A stretch of 64,000 nt of DNA from Aliiroseovarius crassostreae (GCF_001307765.1 NZ_LKBA01000007.1:1-64000), one strand, 5' to 3'. Counted from the stretch's first letter, positions 25,957-34,437 are shown. Notes: generated from the sequence alone by a model not told the origin. Numbers and translations: made by a program.

Positions 25957-27018
25957 GTGAGTAGTTTTAAGAATAAGCTGGAAACCACGCCGCCTAGAGA
26001 AGATAGCGGTGCGCCAACAAATAGTAGATACCATTACCAAGCCTTATGCGGTCTGGTTCTTGTCCTGGAGCGACACAAATTGGATGGCGACTATGCTTTG
26101 GTGTTTGAATATCATGACGATATAGCTGTTTTTGACGACCAATGTGCGCCTCAGAGCGTTCAGTTTTATCAAGTGAAGTCAAAAAAAAGCGGCAACTGGA
26201 CACCAGCATCGCTAACCAAGCGTGACAAGGAAAAAGGTGACTCTGCGCGTTCGTTTTTGGGGAAAATGTATGAAAATGTGATTTCATTTGGCGACAGCGT
26301 GGAATCAGCAACATTTCTTTCAAATGCACCAGCAAACTTTTCGCCAGCGAACAAATCAAATTTTTGCCTGAGCGAGTGCGACGACGAAAGTCTCAAAAAA
26401 ATCACTAAAAAACTTGAGGAAGAATTCTCAGGTGAAGACACCATTAAGAGTGAGCTACTTTGGGTCTCACAAACAGACCTAAGTTTGGAAGATGCGGACG
26501 CGCACGCGAAAGGTAAGTTGGATGCCTTCGTGGTTGAAAATTTGGGTGAGGTCGAGTTTTCTTTGGCGGCGTTGTTCAAAGCGGTTTCTGAGGAATGCGA
26601 TAGAAAATCGCGTGCCGCAGATGTTGATCTAAGCGATTTCGATGAAGTTGTGTCGCGCCGCGGCATAACTCGAGTTGACACAGACAGTTGGTTGCAAATC
26701 GTTTCTTCTACTGTGAACTGCCCAAAGTGGGAACAGATTGCACCTGATATTCAATTGCCAGCACTGCAAAAAATTCGCTTGGGGCAGGAATGGAACGCCT
26801 ATCGTGTTGCAGTTCTAAATCCAAATGAGGCAGTGCGGAAAGTGCGTCGCATGATCTCAAACTATATCCAGGACAACGACTTGGATGCACTGAGTTTGAA
26901 CGAGCTAGTAAACCAAGTTTATGCAGCGGTCGCATCAGAAGCTCGAGCGGAGCTAAGAACAGCCACGGACCAACGAATAAGGGCGATGATTTTATATGAA
27001 GCGTATTCAATCGACTAA
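25957..27018 (+). CDS. DUF4297/Cap4-like dsDNA nuclease effector of an ABC-three-component defence pair
   Basis: A 353-residue protein. The N-terminal ~130 residues match the DUF4297 (Cap4) PD-(D/E)xK nuclease pattern: SRYHYQALCGLVLVLE, FEYHDDIAVFDD (acidic metal ligands) and QFYQVKSKKSG (the Q-x-K). The C-terminal ~200 residues, with FSLAALFKAVSEECDRK and FDEVVSRRGITR, resemble the ABC-3C C-terminal module that couples effectors to an SMC-like ATPase. Start GTG 25957 has a poor ribosome site. Low GC and flanking recombinase sequences point to transfer. Expected role: abortive DNA cleavage upon phage or plasmid entry, controlled by the next gene. Confidence 0.75.
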   Translation: MSSFKNKLETTPPREDSGAPTNSRYHYQALCGLVLVLERHKLDGDYALVFEYHDDIAVFDDQCAPQSVQFYQVKSKKSGNWTPASLTKRDKEKGDSARSFLGKMYENVISFGDSVESATFLSNAPANFSPANKSNFCLSECDDESLKKITKKLEEEFSGEDTIKSELLWVSQTDLSLEDADAHAKGKLDAFVVENLGEVEFSLAALFKAVSEECDRKSRAADVDLSDFDEVVSRRGITRVDTDSWLQIVSSTVNCPKWEQIAPDIQLPALQKIRLGQEWNAYRVAVLNPNEAVRKVRRMISNYIQDNDLDALSLNELVNQVYAAVASEARAELRTATDQRIRAMILYEAYSID

Positions 27019-27130
27019 GCTTGAGAACTACAAAACTTTAATTCGAAATCTGAGGAAAAAGCGGCATGAAAAGGCTGAAATTCAGAAAACTCTGGCTGCT
27101 ATCAAGTCGCGAAAAGAAAGCGAGAGTTGA
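26996..27130 (+). CDS. Possible 44-codon coupling ORF between the nuclease and ATPase genes
   Basis: ATG 26996 overlaps the end of the nuclease gene and the frame runs 44 codons (MKRIQSTKLENYKTLIRNL, rich in Lys/Arg/Glu) into the ATPase gene, ending TGA 27130. It might act as a translational relay, or be a shrunken version of the middle component found in many ABC-3C loci. It may also be chance; there is no homology evidence. Confidence 0.3.
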   Translation: MKRIQSTKLENYKTLIRNLRKKRHEKAEIQKTLAAIKSRKESES

Positions 27131-28760
27131 GGATTTTAGCAACCTGACAACAGCTGTTGTGGCTGACAATGACTTTGGGAAATCTAGTCTGGTAAAATCT
27201 TTATACGCTACGCTGGGTGCTGATCCTTCCAGAACGCCAGAACCTTGGAAAAATGCCAAAGTCGAGTCTCTTCTTGAGATTGAAGTGGACGGGAGCATAT
27301 TCTTTGTCCTCAAGCAAGCAGGGCGCTTTGCACTGTTTGATGAGGGGGGTAAGCTTACTTGGACAGGAAACTCAGTCGTCAAAGCGCTAGCTCCAAAGGT
27401 AGGGGAGCTTTTAGACTTTGAGGTGACACTGAAGCTAAAAGGGGGAAAGAATGCTGTTCCTCCACCAGCCTTCTGCTTTCTGCCATTCTATCTGGACCAA
27501 GAAAAGGGGTGGGTAGATACTTGGGCATCTTTTTCTGGGCTTGAAATGGTCAGCGCCTATAAGGACGATATCGCGCGTTACCACACTGGTATCCGACCAA
27601 AAGAATACTATCGATCCAAGGCAGCAAAGGATGAGGCAACAGTTGAAAGGGGGGAGCTTGCTCAGGAAAGAGCAGCGCTTACCAAAGCTAGGAAGAGGTT
27701 TAAGGATAAGCGGAAACATGTTGGAATTTCATTAGATGTGGGTACTTTTGAGGACAGAATTAAAGCGCTGTTGAAAGAACAAAATGCGCTGCAAAAATCT
27801 TATGATGAAATTCGCAATGAAATTTCACATTTGCAGGCTCAAAGAACCGCCTCGCAAGAAGAAGTGGAAATTGCCGCTAGGGTTTTGTCTGAGCTGGAAG
27901 CGGACATAAAATTTTCTCAAAAGTTAAGCGATGCTGAGATTGTATGCCCTGTTTGCAGTACTGTTCATGAAAACGACTTTGCAAATCGCTTTGGTCTGCA
28001 CAATGACGCTGACGCGTGCAGGATTGTTCTTTTGGAGTCGCGAGGGAAAGTTGAAAAACTGGAATCTGAAATATCGCTCCAACTGAAGAGTATCCCAGCA
28101 CTTCAAACCCGTATTGACCAAATTCAGTCCATACTTGAAGAGACAAGGGGACAAATCAAACTTGGCGACATGTTGCGCGACGAGAGCGAGCGCTTGGTAG
28201 ATGGTACTTTTGAAGAAGAAGAGCGCGCTATTGACGGCGATATTGGCGTGCTGAACGAAAAAATTGCTGCGGCCAAGAAAGAGATGAGTGCTTTCGAAAA
28301 GAAAGAACATAAGGACAAAATAATAGAATTCTACGCGGGCAAATTACGAGAATTTTGTACGAAACTTGGTGTTGAAAACGTTCCAAGCAATATGTGGGAT
28401 AATATTCGCCCCACAATTCGAGAGACAGGAAACAGGGCGCCGCGGCTGATACTCGCCTACTGCTATGCCGTTTTGCATACGATCAATGAGTTCTCTACTT
28501 CGTGTTTCTGCCCAATCGTCGTGGATACTCCACTTCAGCAGGATCCAGATCCTAAGAATTCAGAACGAATGATCAGTTTTGCGATAAATGAAAGACCAAA
28601 GGGAAGCCAGTTGGTTCTTGCGACTGGAAGTTTGCAGGGAGTGAATTTTGAAGGGCGGGAAATTAATCCTGTGAACAAAGAGCAGTTGCTACAAGCTGAG
28701 CAGTACGAGCCAGTTCGCAAGTTTATGTTGCCGTTTCTCAACGCAGTTCTCACGGACTAG
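27066..28760 (+). CDS. SMC/Rad50-like ATPase of the DUF4297 defence pair (LmuB/ABC-3C type)
   Basis: A 564-residue protein. KLWLLSSREKKARVEDF then a P-loop ADNDFGKSSLVKS (first Gly replaced by Ala) near residues 34-46. A long coiled coil (~180-420) holds a zinc-hook-like CPVC near 300. The C-terminal ATPase half includes RAPRLILAYCYAVLHTI and Walker B-like CPIVVDTPLQQ. The D-loop region is atypical, with Gln where many SMC proteins have Ser/Ala. Lamassu and ABC-3C systems use such an ATPase to sense abnormal DNA ends or replication structures and release the nuclease. It starts 47 bp after the nuclease stop. Confidence 0.75.
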   Translation: MKRLKFRKLWLLSSREKKARVEDFSNLTTAVVADNDFGKSSLVKSLYATLGADPSRTPEPWKNAKVESLLEIEVDGSIFFVLKQAGRFALFDEGGKLTWTGNSVVKALAPKVGELLDFEVTLKLKGGKNAVPPPAFCFLPFYLDQEKGWVDTWASFSGLEMVSAYKDDIARYHTGIRPKEYYRSKAAKDEATVERGELAQERAALTKARKRFKDKRKHVGISLDVGTFEDRIKALLKEQNALQKSYDEIRNEISHLQAQRTASQEEVEIAARVLSELEADIKFSQKLSDAEIVCPVCSTVHENDFANRFGLHNDADACRIVLLESRGKVEKLESEISLQLKSIPALQTRIDQIQSILEETRGQIKLGDMLRDESERLVDGTFEEEERAIDGDIGVLNEKIAAAKKEMSAFEKKEHKDKIIEFYAGKLREFCTKLGVENVPSNMWDNIRPTIRETGNRAPRLILAYCYAVLHTINEFSTSCFCPIVVDTPLQQDPDPKNSERMISFAINERPKGSQLVLATGSLQGVNFEGREINPVNKEQLLQAEQYEPVRKFMLPFLNAVLTD

Positions 28761-28795
28761 AGAAGAGACTGCTCGCGGGCAAAGTTCATGCTGGA

Positions 28796-29368
28796 CTAAA
28801 TTAATTCAATTGCGTTGCGCAGCTTGCTTTCATTGTAATCAATATAGCGTTGCGTAGTGCTAATGTCCTTGTGCCGCGCCAGTGCTTGTATCACACGCAC
28901 ATTAACACCCTTGTCTGCAAGCTCCGTCAAAAACTGCCTGCGACCGCTATGACTGCTTGCACCTTTAACGTTTGCTAAGTCGTAAAACCTGGCGAACAAG
29001 TTCACTATCGTTTGCGCGCTAAAGCCACCACGTTTTGCGCTGAAAAATAACGGCGCACCGGGCTTACTGATATGACGGGGGTAGGTTGCAGCATATGAAG
29101 CAAGAGCTGTATTTAATCGCTTGCTCACAAGCACAGTGCCAGCTTCATCTCCCTTTGTTTGCGTAGCTGCTAAATAAACCGTGTCACGCACGTTGCCATG
29201 TTCATCAAACACGTCGCCAACCTTCAGCGCAGCAATCTCACATGCACGCAGTCCAGCAAAAAAGCTGAATGCAAAAATTGCACGGTTTCGCGCGCTGTAG
29301 CGATGAGCGTCAATGACTGCGTAAACGCGTTTCTGTTCTGCTTGTGTCAGTAGCTTTGCGTGTTTCAT
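28796..29368 (-). CDS. XerC-like tyrosine recombinase, core-only form
   Basis: A 190-residue recombinase without the N-terminal arm/core-binding domain. Catalytic elements: Arg in AGLRACEIAALK, a GGFSAQ loop, HSGRRQF (H-x-x-R), LARHKDISTTQRYID (His and nucleophilic Tyr). Start ATG 29368 is followed by KHAKLLTQAEQKRVY, typical of short XerC-type proteins. It lies 35 bp past the ATPase gene, converging on it. Likely the integrase of the low-GC insert; a fragment of the same gene at 25645 marks the other side. Confidence 0.88.
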   Translation of the reverse strand: MKHAKLLTQAEQKRVYAVIDAHRYSARNRAIFAFSFFAGLRACEIAALKVGDVFDEHGNVRDTVYLAATQTKGDEAGTVLVSKRLNTALASYAATYPRHISKPGAPLFFSAKRGGFSAQTIVNLFARFYDLANVKGASSHSGRRQFLTELADKGVNVRVIQALARHKDISTTQRYIDYNESKLRNAIELI

Positions 29369-29502
29369 GTCTCACCTAAAATGTATGCTTCTGTCACAAG
29401 TCATTGTAAAATCACACATTTTGCAAAGCGACCTAAAAAGGCAGTGAAGCTAAACCTTTGTAGTCAAAAACAGATTTGCTGAAATGTTAAACTCTACACA
29501 AT

Positions 29503-29844
29503 TCATAACATTTTGGGTTTTCGCACCTCTACCGGAACCACAGATAAAATGCAGTGCTTGTCTCTTAGGTGGGCTTCCAAGCAGGAAATAACGTCTCGCA
29601 GCGTTTCAATTTCAGCATCTATGGCGCTACCCAATCGTTTCCTTTGAAGGTGTGAGATAATAAGTCTGGCTTGGGAGCGTCGAAGGCAAGCGACAGCAGC
29701 TTGCACGCTAAGATCGCTATTGCTGCATTTCTGAACTGCATACCAGCTGCGGCTTCGATTGCACCATTTCTGACTGAAGGCTTCTGCATTTTCGACTAAA
29801 GATTCAGCCTTAAGTTTTTTGTAAATGCTTTCCATTAGTAACAT
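29503..29844 (-). CDS. Small unknown protein
   Basis: 113 residues from ATG 29844 (MLLMESIYKKLKAESLVENA), selected because AAGGAG lies 7 nt upstream. Contains several Cys and Arg residues and a helical C-terminal half (IDAEIETLRDVISCLEAHL). No family recognised. It is the same orientation as the recombinase, with ~135 bp between them that show nothing notable. It may be a regulator or accessory gene of the insert. Confidence 0.5.
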   Translation of the reverse strand: MLLMESIYKKLKAESLVENAEAFSQKWCNRSRSWYAVQKCSNSDLSVQAAVACLRRSQARLIISHLQRKRLGSAIDAEIETLRDVISCLEAHLRDKHCILSVVPVEVRKPKML

Positions 29845-29922
29845 ATGATTTCTCCTTAAATATGTGGATTGGATTGAAAGTGGATTTATGTTGATGCTCT
29901 GCATCAACAGCTGAAGCTGTTC

Positions 29923-30108
29923 TTAGCTACGCTTACGCTTCGCATTCACAGCATCAGCATTCTTCGAATTAGATTTCTGGACATAATATTGGTTTAAAAG
30001 ATATTGGTTTTTTTGAAGGGCTTTACTCAGAGCAAATAGATCACGCCTCTTCTTGGCGCGATCTAAAAGCGCAACTTTACTCGTCGCGTAATAGGCTACA
30101 CTCACCAA
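29923..30108 (-). CDS. Possible 61-codon unknown gene
   Basis: A short basic frame (RAKKRRDLFALSKALQKN; NAKRKRS at the end) starting from TTG 30108 without a convincing ribosome site. Immediately upstream of, and co-directional with, the 113-residue gene. Unrecognised; could be spurious. Confidence 0.3.
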   Translation of the reverse strand: MVSVAYYATSKVALLDRAKKRRDLFALSKALQKNQYLLNQYYVQKSNSKNADAVNAKRKRS

Positions 30109-30693
30109 ACCACTAGGGAAGAGCAGGTTTTGCTATCATCTCAATTACAGGGGCATCATACGCACGCACTGGAGCTGGTGTAGCAAAGCTGGGTCCAATG
30201 CGATGACGGGTACTGCAATGCAGCGTGTCATTCCGTCTCACTCAAATTCGCGCATTTCTGCGCTACAACCATTCCGACAACAGTAAACGCGGTTCCGCAT
30301 TGGCGGCGCGTTTTTAGTGGCATCCTGCGCGTGATGGCAGGGTAGACTGTTGAAGCGCATAACTGACAATGCGTTTGAGTTGACCGTCTCACATCAGAAC
30401 GGATTCTCAGCACGATTATGAACTGGCGTGCCAACCTTATGGTCAGTTTATGGACAAGCAGCGTGTGCCTTAGCTTGCTAAGTTATTTATCATCTGCGAG
30501 CCGACGACCGGTGATTACCCGGATATCTATCTTGAGTGAGCTAAGGAGTTTCATTTGCGGGGGTATGTTGCCTACTAGATAGCATTTCTGTTTGCAGAAA
30601 CGGTTCAGCGGATACTAGGGAAGTTTAGGTGCACGAAAACGACCTTTAAGGACAATTAACTTATCCGGTGGTGATGAAGACTGTGGGGTTGAA
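30109..30693. other. 585-bp gap with only tiny candidate ORFs
   Basis: No convincing gene. A 40-codon minus-strand frame at 30238-30360 has a zinc-finger-like spacing (CHH near its start, then CCRNGC) and a second tiny frame follows, but neither has a clear ribosome site. The DNA is a low-GC mosaic. It may contain the promoters of the divergent small genes and of the gene at 30694. Confidence 0.35.
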
Positions 30694-31314
30694 GTGGCAA
30701 GTGAAGAAAAACGCGTCGCTAAGCTGAAATCAGTTTTGGAGAAGCTTACAGGTGGAAAAAACGTGCAAAACCGTCAATTGCGCTCCCTATTAGGTGAAGA
30801 GGCCTATGCACGGTTTGAGGACGACTGGCAGCAACAGATTGAGCTACGCGAGGTGCTGGAAAATAAACCCAAAGAGGTTTTGAAGTACGAGAAACTATTA
30901 AAGCAGGCGACTTTTACATACGTCAAAGCAGAAACTGCGAGCCAGCAAGGCAGGCATAAGATTGCAAGGGAGCTTCTTGATAAATCTGATGCTCAGTTTT
31001 GTCGGGTTGCTGAGTATCTTGCAGAAAATGTGGTCGGCAATCCTTCTCTAGAGGGTTGGTTTGATAGAAACGTTCATTTTGACGCGAGCAATACGCCACA
31101 TAGTTGTCCAGATGACTTTCCTTGTGTCGTTACTTCGCGTGGTACACGAAATCGGGGTGGGGGATTGCTGAGATTAAGGCGTTCGAAACGACAAGTCAAA
31201 ATCGATGCAATTGAACGGGAGCTAGACAAACTGGTGGATGGAGAGATTAGGGAAAGCGATATTTTGCAACGAATTGCGTCTAAGAAGGCTTTAAGAAAGC
31301 TGGCCTCCAATTGA
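30694..31314 (+). CDS. Unknown 206-residue coiled-coil-like protein
   Basis: Starts GTG 30694 with GGGG upstream. Charged, mostly helical composition (KLKSVLEKLTGGKNVQNRQL; LRSLLGEEAYARFEDDW) and a very basic segment RNRGGGLLRLRRSKRQVKID near residue 150. No recognised domain. It converges on the integrase at 31344, with 29 bp between stops. The position beside the integrase and att fragment suggests a cargo gene of this integrative element. Confidence 0.55.
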   Translation: MASEEKRVAKLKSVLEKLTGGKNVQNRQLRSLLGEEAYARFEDDWQQQIELREVLENKPKEVLKYEKLLKQATFTYVKAETASQQGRHKIARELLDKSDAQFCRVAEYLAENVVGNPSLEGWFDRNVHFDASNTPHSCPDDFPCVVTSRGTRNRGGGLLRLRRSKRQVKIDAIERELDKLVDGEIRESDILQRIASKKALRKLASN

Positions 31315-31343
31315 AGCGGTAAGAAATGCTCAGCAGCGCATAT

Positions 31344-32759
31344 CTAACCGCCCACAATTCTCAGAAGCGTCTCGCCGCAAATCAAATCATCACGCTTAGC
31401 CTCCAATGCTCTTAGCCTCAGTTCTTCCGTCACTACATAGCCTTCACGTTCAACGCCAAGCGTCGCTAGCAACGTCTGCTGGTCCAATTGCCCCGCAGCG
31501 AGCATGGCAAAAGCGGTGTCTACGACGCTTTGTGCGCCTTCCATAGCCGTCTTGTTGTTTTTTCCGCGTAAGTGACGCCCGCTATGAATGTCAGCGTTTA
31601 GAATGGAGCTGTATTTGCTGTAGTGCTTGTCGATCATTGCGGTGCTGTTGCCCAACTGTTTGCTGAGCGCATGAATTTCAACACCGTGCTTCAGTTCTCG
31701 CGTCGCGTAGTAGTGCCGCAAGCTGTATAGCGTTCTTGCTTTGCCGCCAGCGTCGGTCTTCAGATTCAGATCTGCTAGCAAGGAATTAAATGCTCGGTTT
31801 AAGCTTGCTATGTTGGCCACGTTTCCAAGGCGCGTTGTAAACACAAACGCGTCGTTCTTCGCGGCGATAAGTTCGTCGAAGGTGCCGCTTTGTGTTGCTG
31901 GGTTTAGCTTCCGCTGTCTGTCTAAATAGTCTTCAACTTTGTCTCGGACTACAGCGCTGCGCTTGCTTGTTTTGCCGTCGACGTTAACGACTAAATAGCG
32001 CTGTTTATCCTTTTCCTGCCACTCAATGTTTCGCCATTGCAACCCAAGCGCTTCGGTGCCGTGCCGCACACCGCTGTTGGCTAGGAAGAGTACGTAGTTG
32101 CGCAGCACTTCGCGCGTTGCCGCAGCTTGAGTGTTTTGGGTCTTTTTGTGCCAGGTGCGAAGAGCAGTAAAGATTTTCCTGTACTCATCGTCGGTGAAGC
32201 TGCCCCTGCTTTGGCTTTTGATGCCCTTGTTTAACAAGGTAGGGCGCATTGATTGTACGAGCCAACCTTGCAGCACAGCTTCGTCGAATACTCTGTTTAA
32301 GGCCGCGTTGTGATTGTTGATGCCGCTTTGCGAGAATGGCCTTTTGTTCGTTTCCGTGCGCCATAAGTCAAACGCAGTCAGTGCAGCCAAATCAATCTTA
32401 TCTACATCTGTTTTCTCAAAAAACGGGATAAGCCAAATGCGCAGTGCTGAGATGTAATCCTTGTAGGCTTGTTTGCCTGTGCCATTTTCCAAAGCATCTT
32501 GCATTCTCTTAATGGCGTATTCTGCTACGTGCTTGAATTTACGTGTTTGGGCAGGGAGGTTGTTGGCAATGCGCGCTTTGGTGTTGTGGTAAAGCTCAAT
32601 CGCGCGTTCTTTAGCTTCCTCCAAATCATCCGTTTTGGTGCTTTTCACGATGCGCTTGCCGTTATCAAGCGTCAGCCGTGCATACCAGTTGTCACTGCCG
32701 TTTCGCTTATCCAGCTTCAATTTCTTGTGCACAGTTACTGTGCCTACACCGTAGCTCAT
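31344..32759 (-). CDS. Site-specific tyrosine integrase of an integrative element
   Basis: About 471 residues: an N-terminal arm-binding region (GSDNWYARLTLDNGKRIVKS), SAM-like core-binding domain (~70-170) and catalytic domain with Arg in NSGVRHGTEALGL, H-x-x-R in LYSLRHYYATREL, and LGNSTAMIDKHYSKYS containing the Tyr nucleophile. ATG 32759 is preferred over a GTG one codon earlier. Its 5' side faces a tRNA-Cys 3' fragment 175 bp away, the classic int/att layout. Complete and probably active. Confidence 0.92.
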   Translation of the reverse strand: MSYGVGTVTVHKKLKLDKRNGSDNWYARLTLDNGKRIVKSTKTDDLEEAKERAIELYHNTKARIANNLPAQTRKFKHVAEYAIKRMQDALENGTGKQAYKDYISALRIWLIPFFEKTDVDKIDLAALTAFDLWRTETNKRPFSQSGINNHNAALNRVFDEAVLQGWLVQSMRPTLLNKGIKSQSRGSFTDDEYRKIFTALRTWHKKTQNTQAAATREVLRNYVLFLANSGVRHGTEALGLQWRNIEWQEKDKQRYLVVNVDGKTSKRSAVVRDKVEDYLDRQRKLNPATQSGTFDELIAAKNDAFVFTTRLGNVANIASLNRAFNSLLADLNLKTDAGGKARTLYSLRHYYATRELKHGVEIHALSKQLGNSTAMIDKHYSKYSSILNADIHSGRHLRGKNNKTAMEGAQSVVDTAFAMLAAGQLDQQTLLATLGVEREGYVVTEELRLRALEAKRDDLICGETLLRIVGG

Positions 32760-32933
32760 CACGCAGCTCTTTTGTTAAGTGACTGTTATTGAACACTATA
32801 GGGTAAAGCATGGCGAAATCGCAGCAAAAACTGCACGCGGACTGTGTACGAATTGTGTACGGTAGTGAAATAGCCGCATATGCGCTTGATTTGCGCATAT
32901 GTTGTGTCGGGGCTCTGGGGGTATACTAGATAT

Positions 32934-32981
32934 TGGAGGCGAGTACCGGAATCGAACCGGTGTACACGGATTTGCAATCCA
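32934..32981 (-). other. tRNA-Cys 3' fragment, putative attachment site
   Basis: On the minus strand the sequence runs from GGATTGCAAATCC (GCA anticodon region) through the T-arm GGTTCGATTCC to CTCGCCTCCA. This is the 3' part of a tRNA-Cys including CCA. The 5' half (D-arm, acceptor 5' strand) is absent upstream, so no functional tRNA is encoded. Tyrosine integrases typically use exactly this tRNA segment as att core. It is either an attP-type site on a circular element or the displaced end of an integration. Confidence 0.75.
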
Positions 32982-33090
32982 GAAAGAGCGTAAGCGAAAA
33001 CAACGACTTAAGGGTGCAAAATACCCCCTGACAAAAAGTGAACAAAAAGCGAAAGTTTCAAAGCCAAATTCGCCGGTTCAAAACGAAAAA

Positions 33091-33124
33091 GGCCCCGTCA
33101 CAGCGGCAACTGTGAACCGGGGCC
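33091..33124 (-). terminator. Strong hairpin upstream of HTH copy D; terminator on the minus strand
   Basis: GGCCCC pairs with GGGGCC and, inside, TCACAG pairs with CTGTGA around CGGCAA. On the minus strand the stem is followed by TTTTTCG, a rho-independent terminator shielding the integrase from leftward transcription. On the plus strand it would lie in the leader of the HTH gene and could attenuate it. Confidence 0.65.
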
Positions 33125-33230
33125 AAATAGAAAAAGCCTGTCAGCTTTCGCAGTACGTTAGCATGAGCAAGCGCCACACCGCAAACGCTCAGTCCGCTTT
33201 TTCGCGGCCGTTGACCGGTGAGGTGGTCCA

Positions 33231-34094
33231 ATGAGCTGGCGCATCGCAAATGAGTGCGCCGAGCGCCGTTTTGGCAGCGCTGCGCGCAAGCAGATCATCA
33301 TGTTCCTGGCCGATAAGGCGAGCGATGACGGCTCAGGAATCTGGTGCTCCAAAGGGACGATCCAGCGCCATACAGAGCTCAGCGAGAGCACGGTGAAGCG
33401 CACCATTATCGACTTCCTGCGCGAAGGCGTTCTGATTGAGACTGGGCGGCGGCAGTGCAAGAACGGCTACACCGTCATTTACCGCATCGTTCTAGAGCGC
33501 GTGGCCGCTCTTGAACCGACGGCTGAGCCCGACATTGAGACGGGGGTCACTGTGAACCCCGTCCAGCCTGAACCCGGTACGGGGTCCACGGTGAACGGGG
33601 TACGGGGTTCACGGTGGACCCCAAACCATCCTAAAACCATCCATAAACCACCTACGCGCAAGCGCGAGGCGGCGGCGGAGGTTGAAGATCTTGAAGCTGA
33701 GAAGATCTTGGCGGCCTATCCCGAAGACAGGATCCGAGACTGGCGGACTACTCTGCGCTTGATCGCAGCAGCTGTGAAGGCCGGGGTGAAGCCCGATGAC
33801 CTGCATCAGGCGGTCAAAGCCTATGCGAAGGAAAGCGAGGGCTATACACGCAGCAAGGTCTGTTTCTCGGACAATTGGTTCAAGATGCGTCGATGGGAGA
33901 AGGGGCTTGCCCAGATCCAGGCCGACCGCGAGAAGGCGCGAGAGGCCGAAGCCAAAGGCCGCGCCAGCCTCGCCGAGTGGATCCACGAGCGCCATCCCCT
34001 GTGCCGCCATATCACCAACCGGCAGATCGAGGACTTGATTGCCTCAAAGCTGGTGACGCCTGAGCAGGTTCGAGCTGCGGGGCTACAGGCATGA
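33231..34094 (+). CDS. Winged-HTH protein, possible replication initiator or regulator (complete copy D)
   Basis: 287 residues; the only full-length member of four copies. Residues ~1-90 form a winged helix-turn-helix (AARKQIIMFLADKASDDGSG, GTIQRHTELSESTVKRTIID, NGYTVIYRI) like HTH_36 domains of plasmid and phage replication proteins. A proline-rich acidic linker (~95-140) follows, then a conserved C-terminal domain (YAKESEGYTRSKVCFSDNWF; ITNRQIEDLIASKLVTPEQV). ATG 33231 follows GAGGTGG. It precedes hipBA-3 by ~100 bp. I infer an element-maintenance role; evidence for true replication function is lacking. Confidence 0.65.
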   Translation: MSWRIANECAERRFGSAARKQIIMFLADKASDDGSGIWCSKGTIQRHTELSESTVKRTIIDFLREGVLIETGRRQCKNGYTVIYRIVLERVAALEPTAEPDIETGVTVNPVQPEPGTGSTVNGVRGSRWTPNHPKTIHKPPTRKREAAAEVEDLEAEKILAAYPEDRIRDWRTTLRLIAAAVKAGVKPDDLHQAVKAYAKESEGYTRSKVCFSDNWFKMRRWEKGLAQIQADREKAREAEAKGRASLAEWIHERHPLCRHITNRQIEDLIASKLVTPEQVRAAGLQA

Positions 34095-34108
34095 GTGTGT
34101 CTCGATTG

Positions 34109-34179
34109 TTACGCTATGGCGTAAAAATTGAATATTTACTTTGCAGCGTAATTTTCTTTGATTTACGCTGTGCCGTAAA
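34109..34179. promoter_or_regulatory. Three phased operator-like inverted repeats before hipBA-3
   Basis: TTACGCTATGGCGTAA (34109-34124), TTACT-N6-CGTAA (34136-34151) and TTTACG-N6-CGTAAA (34162-34179). The centres are 27 bp apart, exactly as before hipBA-2. Arms are conserved while the spacers vary, which supports protein binding to the arms. Confidence 0.75.
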
Positions 34180-34191
34180 AGGAGCCACATC

Positions 34192-34437
34192 ATGGACCTC
34201 ACAGCAAGAACGGCCGAGCAGATCGGCGAGGCACTCCGCCGGACGCGAAAGGCGCGCGGCTGGACCCAAAGCGATATCAGCGCGCGCACGAATTTGCGCG
34301 TTGCGACGATTTCGTCGCTCGAGAATGGTGACGCGGGAACCAAGCTTGCCACTGTGCTCGCCGTCATGGCCGCGCTTGGGCTTGAGTTCCGATTGGTGGA
34401 GCGCGGTGGCTCGCTTGAGATTGAGGACATCTTCTGA
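34192..34437 (+). CDS. hipB: HipB antitoxin (hipBA-3)
   Basis: 81 residues, essentially the same protein as at 11982 (TWTQSDIS-type HTH, end SLEIEDIF). AAAAGGAG is 7 nt before the ATG and the stop overlaps the hipA start (TGATGG). Because the two HipB proteins are so similar, each should repress and neutralise both hipBA-2 and hipBA-3. Confidence 0.92.
   Translation: MDLTARTAEQIGEALRRTRKARGWTQSDISARTNLRVATISSLENGDAGTKLATVLAVMAALGLEFRLVERGGSLEIEDIF

Noticed and set aside
30238-30360. 40-codon zinc-finger-like ORF as a real gene
   Set aside because: Cys/His spacing is suggestive but there is no ribosome site, and a competing frame overlaps; kept only as a remark on the gap.
32934-32981. Functional tRNA-Cys gene
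   Set aside because: Only the anticodon-to-CCA portion is present; D-arm and 5' acceptor strand are missing.
33231-34094. Calling the winged-HTH gene a plasmid replication initiator outright
   Set aside because: Only a general HTH resemblance is visible; no iterons or origin could be identified nearby, and four partial copies argue against an essential function for each.
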